This document shows, piece by piece, positions 11,263 through 25,134 of a DNA stretch of 64,000 nucleotides (the stretch's first letter is position 1; each line of letters opens with the position of its first letter). Source of the DNA: Podospora pseudocomata (Eukaryota > Ascomycota > Sordariomycetes > Sordariales > Podosporaceae). The position numbers and the translations under genes were made by a program. The stretch is from contig NC_085890.1 of NCBI RefSeq assembly GCF_035222375.1, forward strand, positions 1,426,001 through 1,490,000, given 5' to 3'. The notes below the pieces were generated by a model. The model saw only the letters and a program-made list of their open reading frames with translations, had not been told where the DNA came from and searched no databases.

Positions 11263-14225
11263 ATGCCCCGCCCAACCCAAACCATAACCCTCCCCATCCT
11301 CCCCCTCCCCCCAGGCGCGGTTCTTCTTCCGGGAGTAATCCAACGAATCTCCGTCTCCTCCCTCCGCCCCGACGTCGCCTCCCTCCTCGCAGCAGTCTAC
11401 ACCCGCGCCGCAGCCGCCTCCACCTCCTCCAGCAAATCCGGCCCCAGCGGAAGAATAGACACCATCCCCATCGCCTGCCTCCCCCTGGCCTCCCCCCTGA
11501 TCAACTACAAGGGTCAACAGCTCCTCCTCCAGAAAGAAGACTCTCCATCTACACCACCCCCGAAAATCGACCCCTCCAAAGCCACCAAGAACGACCTCTT
11601 CCCCTACGGCGTCGACGCCAAAATCACGGGTATCGAAGGTCGTGGAACGGGGGAGTTTACCCTCCTAGTCGAGGGCATCTGCCGCGTAAAGCTAGAAAAA
11701 GCCTGGACCAACACCGAAAGAGGCTTTCTCGAAGGCAGGGTCATCGACCTCGTCGATGATGCAACCGAGCTTGAAAAGGGCGGGGTGGTGCTCCAGGAAT
11801 TGTTTAACCACCTCAAAATGCTGAGTCGGGAGTTGGTTGCGATTCTTAGGTTGACTGCCATGTTGCCGAGATCTGGTCAGCAGGGTTTGTCGCCTTTGTT
11901 GGCTAGGAGACTGGATCTCTTTATTACACGGCAGAAGCAGCCGGGGGCGTTGGCGGACTTTATGGCGAATATTGTGGAGGCTAGTTATGAGGAGAAGTTG
12001 ATGGTGCTGGCGGCGGTGGAGGTGAAGGTGAGGGTGCAGAGGGTGATTGATTTGTTGGATAGGCAGGTGAATGGGTTGAAGAGGGGGATTAAAATTACGG
12101 CTATTAGCACGACGGGGAGTGGGATGTTTCCGTTTTTGGATAAGGGGAAGGAGGAGGAGGAGAGGGAGAGGTTTAGGAGGGGGGGGACGATTGTGCCGGT
12201 TAAGGGGGGGTTGCCTGGGGTGGGGGGGTTGCCGGGAATGTTTTCGGGGGGGCAGCAGCCAAAGGGGATGATTGGAGGAGGGGGGCAGGATGGGGAGGAT
12301 CAGGAACCGAATGAGATTGAGGAGTTGGCCAAGAGGCTGGAGGCTACGAAGCTTTCGCCTGAGGCGGCCAAGGTGGCGGAGAGGGAATTGAAGAGGCTGA
12401 AAAAGATCCATCCCGCGCAGGCTGAGTATGCTGTTACGCGGACATATCTGGAGACGCTGGCGGAGATTCCGTGGACGGTTACGACTGATGATCGGCTGGG
12501 ACCGCATACGCTGCCGAGGGCGAGGAAGCAGTTGGATGAGGATCATTATGGGTTGGAGAAGGTCAAGAAGAGGCTGCTGGAGTACTTGGCGGTGCTGAGG
12601 TTGAAGCAGAGTGTGAATGAGGAGGTTGACAAGGAGATCAAGAAGGTGGAGGAGGAGCTTGGGGCCACTAGTGCCCACAGTGACACTAAGGAGGCGGAGG
12701 AAGCGGCCGAGAAGGCTGCTGATGCAACTACTGCCCTGGAGGAAAAGATCAAGGCTAATAGTGCCAAGGTTGAGATTCTTCGCAGCAAGAGAATGGTTGA
12801 TAAGTCCCCTATTCTTTTGCTTGTCGGCCCCCCAGGTGTAGGCAAGACCTCCCTTGCCCGCTCCGTCGCTACAGCCCTCGGCCGCAAGTTCCACCGCATC
12901 TCCCTCGGCGGCGTCCGCGATGAGGCGGAAATCCGCGGCCACAGAAGAACCTACGTCGCAGCCATGCCAGGTCTTATAGTGCAGGGCCTCAAGAAAGTCG
13001 GCGTGGCGAACCCAGTCGTCCTGCTCGACGAAATCGACAAGATTGGCGGCTCCAACCACCACGGCGACCCCTCTGCTGCCATGCTGGAAGTTCTCGACCC
13101 GGAGCAGAACCACAACTTTGTCGATCACTACATCAACATCCCTATTGACTTGAGCAAGGTCATGTTCATTGCCACAGCCAACAGCCTGGATACCATCCCG
13201 GCGCCGCTGCTGGACAGGATGGAGACGATTTACATTCCGGGGTACACCACGTTGGAGAAGAGGCATATTGCCATGCAGCATTTGGTACCAAAGCAGATTA
13301 GGGTCAACGGGTTGAGGGAGGAGCAGGTTGTTTTTACGGAGGAGGTGGTGGGGAGGATCATTGAGAGTTATACACGGGAGGCGGGGGTCAGAAATCTGGA
13401 AAGGGAGATTGGGTCGGTGTTGAGGGGGAAGGCGGTTGAGTACGCGGATGCGAAGGATGCGGGACACCCGGAGAAGTACAATCCTGTGCTGACGGTGGAT
13501 GATCTTGAGCGATTCCTCGGCATTGAGAAGTTTGAGGAGGAGATTGCGGAGAAGACGAGCAGGCCGGGGATTGTCACGGGCTTAGTGGCGTATAGCTCGG
13601 GAGGGAATGGGAGCATCCTGTTTATCGAGGTGGCAGACATGCCGGGCAGTGGAAGGTTGCAGCTCACGGGTAAACTGGGGGATGTGCTGAAGGAGAGTGT
13701 GGAGGTGGCGCTTACGTGGGTGAAGGCGAATGCGTACGAGCTTGGGTTGACGCAGAACCCGGGGGAGGATATCATGAAGGGGAGGAGCATTCATGTGCAT
13801 TGTCCTAGTGGAAGTATTCCCAAGGATGGGCCGAGCAGTGGGATTGCGCAGGCGGTGGCGATGGTTAGTTTGTTTAGTGGGAGGGCGGTGCCGCCTACTA
13901 TGGCCATGACGGTATGTCTTTTCTTCTCTCATCTACTCTACGCAAGATGCTAACTTTCTCTGTCAAGGGCGAAATCTCCCTCCGTGGCCGCGTCACTGCC
14001 GTCGGTGGCATCAAGGAGAAACTTATTGGTGCGTTGAGGGCGGGAGTCAAGACTGTGTTGCTACCTGCGCAGAACAGGAAGGATGTGAAGGACTTGCCGC
14101 AGGAGGTGAAGGATGGGTTGGAGATTGTGCATGTGGAGCATATCTGGGAGGCGATACGGTTTGTCTGGCCTGATGCGGAGTGGCCGGTGGATAGGAAGGG
14201 TGTTGCTGTTCAGAGTCGGTTGTAA
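11263..14225 (+). CDS. Peroxisomal Lon protease (ATP-dependent serine protease, PTS1)
   Basis: Two exons, 11263-13911 and 13968-14225, encode 968 residues; the 56-bp intron has GTATGT, GCTAAC and CAAG ends. In order: an N-terminal LON substrate domain (about residues 5-270), a Gly-rich insert near 310-345, an AAA+ module with Walker [10 protein letters not shown] at 522-530 and Walker B VVLLDEID, and the protease domain. The catalytic dyad is Ser858 (KDGPSSG) and Lys901 (GGIKEK), 43 residues apart as in bacterial Lon. The protein ends in Ser-Arg-Leu, a type 1 peroxisomal targeting signal, and lacks an obvious mitochondrial presequence. It is therefore the peroxisomal paralogue (LONP2/Pln type), which clears damaged matrix proteins. 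The intron separates the catalytic Ser from Lys, so intron retention would give an inactive, PTS1-less product. Codon choice alternates in blocks between C-ending and G/T-ending codons. Confidence 0.97.
12175..12295 (+). other. G-run cluster with quadruplex potential inside the Lon ORF
   Basis: The coding strand has at least six runs of 4 or more G within about 120 bp (for example at 12179-12186, 12224-12230, 12242-12248 and 12288-12295 vicinity). They encode the Gly-rich insert between the LON and AAA+ domains. Such spacing can form G-quadruplexes in DNA or mRNA. Confidence 0.5.
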
Positions 14226-18139
<3,914 letters not shown>

Positions 18140-18367
18140 TTAGGGCCAGACCAGCCTTACAACACCCTCCGACTTTCCTACTTTGGCCAAGTCAAGCTCT
18201 CCCTCCTCCTCATGGAGCATGCGTGGCACCCCATTCTGGTAAATACCTTGTAACGCAAGAATGCTACCCTCTCCCGCCTCAGGACCAATGCAGCCGAGAT
18301 TAAAGGACACAACGGCGTAGATCTGCGAACCGCATGCATAGGTCAGGGCGATCATATAAGGCCTCAT
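18140..18367 (-). CDS. Possible small protein, 75 residues, unknown
   Basis: An ORF from ATG 18367 (MRPYMIALTYACGSQIYAVV) to TAA at 18140 has natural-looking composition: a hydrophobic N-terminal third, then GPEAGEGSILALQGIYQNG and an acidic/basic tail ending KSEGVVRLVWP. I do not recognise the family. An alternative reading is an exon starting at the ATC after a good TTCGCAG acceptor (18323 vicinity), with a 47-bp intron and GTATGAGG donor just upstream. That would make it the 3' exon of a larger gene, but no good upstream start was found. Confidence is low and rests only on composition and splice-like signals. Confidence 0.3.
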   Translation of the reverse strand: MRPYMIALTYACGSQIYAVVSFNLGCIGPEAGEGSILALQGIYQNGVPRMLHEEEGELDLAKVGKSEGVVRLVWP

Positions 18368-21300
18368 ACACTTAAGACTGCAGCTATTGGATGAGCGAGA
18401 CTCCAACAAAAATCACTGGGCGGCTCTCGAAGCCTTTTCGCTGTGTCATTTGTGTGTGTGTGTGTATGTTATCCCCCAATCCCAAAAGTTGACCAAGTGC
18501 CAGGTAAGATCGACCTCCTAGACGGGGAGATCTCTTGTCAGATCTGAGCATCTAGGCCCTTGTTTTTACCCCTTGGGCCGTGCGGTCTTTACCACCTATT
18601 ATCCCCTTTTTATATCCGGGGTTGAGCAAGAAAAGATAAATAACTTATCGTCACCTCAGGGTCAACGAGCGGATCCTCCCTCCCCCATCCCCCCATCACA
18701 TCTGACGCAGCCCAAGAGCTTCTAGATGGATGACCGGACACATTTGCGGGATATGTTGCCGCCCAGCCAAAAGTCAAGTCATAAAAAGGGGGGTCAGCAT
18801 TTTGACAGGGGGGGCAGCCCCCAAGAAAAAACCCAGGGTTTGAGTAGTAGTAGAAGAAAGCGAACCCGTCAGTGTGTACATAGAAGTTCCAGGATGCTGC
18901 CGTGTCATTCTGGGTTGTTGCGTGGTGGAGTGGTGAGCACAAAGCACCGTTGCATCGCGAGCGGGTCTTCCGTCTGTTAGAGCAGAATCTGGGACAGGAC
19001 CAAAGCCGTTCGCAGTCGCTACCAAAGGTTGCAACCCTACGGAGCTGGCTCTCAACCAGCATCCGTGGATGGTTACTTTTTCATCCCATCTTTTCTTCCG
19101 TCCCGTTTCGCAGGAGCAAGCAGGAATTTGTCTGTGGGTTGCTCGCCCCAAGCACCCCAAGCACCCCAAGCGCTCGGCGATGGATCCTGCCGCGGAACCC
19201 CCTTTCGTCCGATGTTGACGTGATGGTTTCGGCAGGTTTTCCACTACACACACCCTCTCTCGAGGAGGCCTGATGATGATATGTACTGAGATTTCTTGAA
19301 AGGCCGGTCCAGTTGACGTTCGAATTCCTGGAAGAAGGAGCATGATCTGCAGCGACCTGGTGGTGCAGAAAAGCAAGCTGCAAGCAATGCAGAAGCGAGT
19401 GCGGGACTGGAAAATGCTGGAAATAGGAGGGGCAATGACGGGGGTGGTATAATAGCCCTGGGGTCTAGAGCTTTGGAGTAGCAGATGAAAAGTCAAAAGA
19501 GTATCTAGATCCATCAGACAACGTGTGGTCTTGACATGTGATCAGTTATCAGATTAGTTGGCGCACTCCGGACTCAGTGACATAGCAAGCAAACTGGGAG
19601 GGTATCCAGACTCGGAATGAGCCCCGTGGTGATGGGTAAATTTCCCGGCCACGAGGAGACAAGGAAAGAGAAAAGAAGATTTGACGGCGGTGCCCGGTGG
19701 CCGACGGGAAAGCTCATGGTTCCCCACACTACATGGGCTTTTGGAGCAAGGATGAGAGAAGTGAAGATAGAACCAATGGGTCCAAAAGTCCTATCGTCAA
19801 CTCTTTTTGCTCGCAAATGATGGTCGACGGCTCTGGCAAAGAGGTACAGAGTGCTGACGGAAGACAGTGGTTCCGTGTCGAGGGGCACATAGCCCTGGAC
19901 GAGCTGAAAGATGACCCTGACTGATACCAGTGTCCTACAAGAGATCTTTCTGGAGTCAACACACCATTGTAATTTCTTCCTGCGGCAGGTACAGCAGTCA
20001 CAGACGGGACGATGCACCGTGATAGCAGTGATAGAGGGACCGTTTGTGGACATCCGTCATGACAGCAAAGACAAAGAAGTCGAAGCTACCCTACATGCTG
20101 CCACTGGCTACCCAGCATGCAATTTGGGGAAGGATCGTGTCGATCTCCCATCGATCAAAGAAATGTTCCACTCTCTGTCTCTGCCCTGTTGACGTCGATA
20201 AGAGACAAGACCGGACGAGCCCAACCGAGGCTACGCGAGACAAGACGATACGAGACGAGTGCAACCGTCTGTGGGGTGCACAGCGCTTCGATGGGGAAAT
20301 GCAAGATTGCAGATGGACCCCGTAGAACCAAAGAGGCATCCATTTCATCGCTTCTGTCGACGATGTATTTTTCAACGAGCAGTGTCGTTCGGACGCTTTT
20401 CCCAAGTTCCAATTCTTTCGGCGACTTGCCCAGCCCAACTTGGTCCTGAAATGGGCCCTGCATTCCCCGAAGGTAACCTCTCGACGCAAGTCTGGATTAC
20501 CTCGGAGAACGGAAAGTGTGATGATTGGCGGGGTGTCAAGTCGGCGGGGGACCAGCTACAGTAGTGTATGCAGACTGAGAAAGATGCTGATAACTGGTGA
20601 TGGGGCGGACCAGTTTTCCCCTAGGCGTCCGCATGAGCACCGATAGACATGGCCAGTAACTGAGATCCGGGTGTTGGTGTTGATTCTTTTTCCCAAGTGC
20701 CGAGCTGGGCAAATAATAGTGCCTTTGCCCAGGTTCGTCATGCTTGCTGCTGATACAAAAGTCAAGTTTGATCAACGACAGGCGCCAAGCTTCCAAACAC
20801 TGAGAATCATGGAAGCGATTTTCCATGGCCAAAGCGCCGTGGTTCCCCCACATCACTAACTGCAAACGGGCGCTTGGTGCTACCGACGCCTGTTCGGCCG
20901 TTATTTGCCTGTTCGCGTCTTTCTTCGTAGCGTACAGAGCACTACCGGAGCTTCAGGACGGGCCCGACTCGGCACGTCCCCAGTTCGTATATCTCCGAGA
21001 CTTCCAGACGTCCTCCGTCCGTAGCCATGACCTGTCACGACCAAGGCAGGTAACCGAGGCATCTCGACCTTGAATCCTTGAAGAATGCGACGTGAAGCTC
21101 ATGGAGGTGACAGCATGATCCTCGGCAGAGAGCTTCTCCGGCGTGTTGTTGTCAACGGACAGTGATAAGAATGGCATCTGCTGCTCCAAGACACGCACCC
21201 ACGAAGGGCCACACGATGCTCCCTGTAACCCCTGACTTATATTAGCCCAATTAAAGGCAGCAGTGGGTGATCTTGCCGTCGTCCGTCGGGTGTTGTCGTC

Positions 21301-24300
21301 TGGGCCCCGGCCCCAGGATGTGACATGGGATCTGATCAAATCTTGTTGATGCTCGGGTGGCCCCAGCTTGCGTCTTGGGGATCGACGTCCTGCACGATGT
21401 TACCCTTTTTGGCTGGCCCACGGGCATGTCGCACCAGACCCAACAAGGAAATCAATTAAAGTTTAGGGGTTGATGACTTACACGTACTTTATCTTGACTT
21501 CGCGCCCACCCACCCCCAGATATCCGCGCTAGAAATCCATGCTGTAGAGGATAATGCCTCCCCTTCCACATGATGCTTCCATAGGTGTTCATTGCGCCGG
21601 ACGCGCACCGTTGTGCGTGCTTTCAATCTCGAGGTCTGTGCCTTTTTCTCTGCCAGGACATCCTGTAAAAAACAGCACCGGCGTGGAAAATGCTAAGGAG
21701 CCACTGGGGTGCCAGGGGGAGCACCACCATGACGGAACCGCATGCCACGGCCGCAATTTGTGCGCGCCGTGGAGGGGCGATCTGCCGTCCAAATGACAGT
21801 TCGCAGCACACGGTTTACCGACCTGTACCTGCCTCTATTGGGGCAAAGCAATCAGATTGTTGGGCGAACTCCTGCCGCACATATGCGCGTGAGTTGGGAT
21901 GACGAGATTTGTGTGCTCAAACCGATGGAAGATGTTCGTGCTGTGTAACCAGCTTCCAATCGACTGAGACACCGTCTGCAGCTTTCATTGGTCGATTTTT
22001 GTGATTCGCTCCTGCGTGCTCCGGAGCTCTGGTGAAGTGCCATACTGGGAGTGGTGGGGTGGTTCAACCACCCTCAGCAATCCGACCTGATTTTTGTTCC
22101 GAGCTTCCAAGGTTGGTGTAGGTGGTCGGATGCTTCTAGGTTCCTTCCTCAGCGACCCGGAATCCCCTCTCATCCTGAGACGGCCGCCGACGTTGAGATC
22201 TGACTCCCCGGAGAGGGCCGTCCACCGTCGCCGTGCTTCGGAAATTTTGTGACGGCGGGGAGATCAGATAAAAGCGGTAAGGCTAATGTTAGCGCATGTA
22301 GGGGACAGCTGCTCGGCACGCTCACGGCGGCTCCAAAACGGAAGAATGTGGCCACGGGATGGGCCTTCTCTTGATTGTGGGTGGGAGCTGCTTCTCATTT
22401 AGAAATCCACCCGCCCAAACGGCTCGCTTCCCGAGTCGAGCGTGCTGCGGGCAACGCATTGCCTGGCCGAATTGGGAGGGGCATGATGTGTAACTCAAAG
22501 ACCGGATGAAATGTGATGGACACCGGGACATTGGAAAGATCAGACGACTCGGTTAGGGCGAGGTTGGCAGAGAGGAGAGAGAGGTACACCGGTAAATCTT
22601 CGAGGAACCCCCGCCCATGCCGTCGGGAATCGGGATCCGTACGATAGCGGCCTCGCTGCCAGGATGGGGGCGAGGTGGGTACAGCAAAAAAGGTGTAACC
22701 GCCTAGCACTGCAACGCAAACGGTCACTAATGTAGCAGATGATGAAAAGATGCAAAAAGGTGTAAAGACTTTTCTTTGAGGGAGACGAAGAGCAAAGCGG
22801 AGATAAGCGTACCTATAGCATCGTCGATAACGCCCATGATCACCGTCAACCCAAGACAAGACCCCTCCAAACTTGACACAGCATGAACTCGGGAGATCCT
22901 TGGTGATGCTGTTGACGAAGGAGATTAGATCAGACTGTACACGATGGGTACACCACCTCGCCGCGGACCTGAGCGAGATGTCGTCACAGCGGGCTGCTGC
23001 AGGTGCATATCCGCACACCCCATTTCTTCCAAAGCTGAAGAAAAGAACTTTGGATGTGCCCGTGGCGCTGACACATTCGAGGCACGGCCATGTAGGGTTT
23101 CAGAAGGGTGCATGTACTGGAGGTCAGCCTTGCACATATCACCCTCCAAATTGGCCCTGCTTGATAAAATACCTCACGACGTGCCACATCTGGGGTAATT
23201 CCTGTCAAAAGCTGCGCGCCAAGATGAGGAAGTTGAGGTAACTCTTAATTACATTGATATTACCGCCACAAGAGCATGCCACCACGGTGCCTTTACCAGT
23301 CTCCCAGTGCACTGCTGTACGGGTTTTTGGTAGCGGCACCTAGGTTGTCCCCCCATGCTCTGGTGTCCGGGTCCTTGTCAGGGGAGCTCGTGCTTGCCGG
23401 CATACCCCTCCAAGACCTCATGTTGGTGGTTCCTTCCGTCCTGGGACCGAAATGTCAAATTCTAACGGCAACTGTGACCCAGCTGTCGATAACCGGGGCA
23501 AGAACGACCGTCCTACCCGTAATACTGGAAGGAGCAATCCATCACCTGAGCTGTCACCCCAGATTACTCCGTATCTACATACACTACTCTTCCCCGGATC
23601 GGCTCCCAACGAGACAGGAATAGCTTTACTCACGTCTGGGTCCTCCTCATCTCGCGCCAGCGGATCAAGATCATCGACATCCGGCCCCACCCCCGTCATC
23701 TCGGCGGCACTCGGAAGATAGCTCTTGTGGGCCCTTGTTGCGCATCCGTTCTGGATTTCCGGGGCAGGCCAGCTCCAGACGGGAGTCTTGATACGGGACA
23801 CGGACGCGTTGATGAACGTGCGAAGCTCCCTCTCTCTCTCAAATCTCAGTGCTGTCACTAAAAGAGACGATACAGCGGAGCGGCCCTGGGCCAATCGACG
23901 TCTCCCATCGGCGACCCGTCTGCATGGTGCGTTACTGGGTGCGTTGCCCAGCGTTCGGTTCCAACTGTCTGCAACGGCACTGGTGCACTGCTACCCAGTC
24001 TAGCTGTCGGTCATATTAACCGTAGCAGAAGTAGCAGGGAGGCACCCAGATGCCCAAAAAGTACTTACCCATTCCCTCCCACCGCAGCGACTGGGCTCGT
24101 TCTCGATTTTGAACCCTCCCCTCCCCCCCTCCACTGTCTGTGCCCTGTAACAGCCCTGAGATGACCGGGGGGTTTGCTGGCATTGTGGTTTACCCTTCGA
24201 TTTGCAGCCATCCATGGCCATCCACCTACCAGGGTGACCTACCTACGACTATCCCTGCTCCGTCTGGCCCCATCTCAAATGCGCCGTTGCTCTTCTTTAA

Positions 24301-25134
24301 GTCGCACAAAAACCACCGGCTTCCACTGGCTCCAAATCTCTCCTTCAACCGACCGACTCTCACTAGCCGCCCAGCCTGAGAGCAGTATCACCGAGCATCG
24401 ATATATACGGCACGACGACCACCCGGCACCTGGCACCTCTCCAGCACCTTGGGCACCAATCCATACGCGCGCCTTTTCACGCCTCCAGCTCCCCAGACGA
24501 CGAACAGGGTGACGATACACTTCTTCTGCAGCTCTCCGATAGTCTTCCTCCAATCTTCGGTCATCTGGCGCAGAGCACTAACACGGTTGTGCGCGCTGTG
24601 CTGTGATACTCGATTCACCAGGACTCCCCATACCGGGAATCACCCTCTGCGTCATCGCTTGTCTGACAACCAGGCCTCCTTTCTCGTGCGTCTGCAGCCG
24701 ACTCCTTCTCCAGTAAACAAGCGGCCGGTTCAGTTCGGCCGGATCCTGCTGTCGTCCATCCTCAAAAGGGGACCGCTGTCTTGGACCAAAGAAGAGGCGC
24801 CAAAGGCCCGCCTCCGAAGCACTTGCCATCTCGCCCCACGTCAGACTTTTGTATCTTTTCGAAAACATCATAAAACCTCTTTCAGGAGACCCGCCAAATA
24901 TTCTGGCCCCCGAGGACACCGGGCAGTGACACTCTTGAACTTGGCTGCATCGGGTAATGTCGATCAGCGTCTCTGGATCTGGGGTACGGTCTGGAAGTTT
25001 GTCTCCCCAGGCGGAGACTTCCGTGAGACCATCGTGTTAACTGAGCTTACACCGACGCCGTCCTCATCGAAGCCCTCGAGCCGAGTTAGACGGTCCCCTT
25101 CCGGGCTCTTGGCTACGCCAAAGCCGCCTCCTCC
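18368..25134. other. Long gene-poor region upstream of the Zn2Cys6-PAS gene
   Basis: About 6.8 kb without a supportable gene on either strand. Several chance-like ORFs of 100-256 codons overlap each other on both strands (for example 18774-19514 -, 22395-23018 -, 24449-25219 +), and none shows a domain, repeat or signal. G+C content is close to that of genic DNA. Pyrimidine-rich leader-like sequence rises after about 24100, so part of this may be the promoter and a long 5' UTR of the regulator gene. Confidence 0.4.

Noticed and set aside
11692-13467. 591-codon ORF antisense to Lon
   Set aside because: It mirrors the highly biased Lon coding strand, has low-complexity His/Pro/Leu/Arg content and no domain. 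The sense frame is clearly the gene.
18774-19514. 246-codon minus-strand ORF
   Set aside because: No motif, uneven composition, and overlapping ORFs of similar size on the other strand; looks like chance.
22395-23018. 207-codon minus-strand ORF
   Set aside because: No recognisable domain or intron logic; overlapped by several other open frames.
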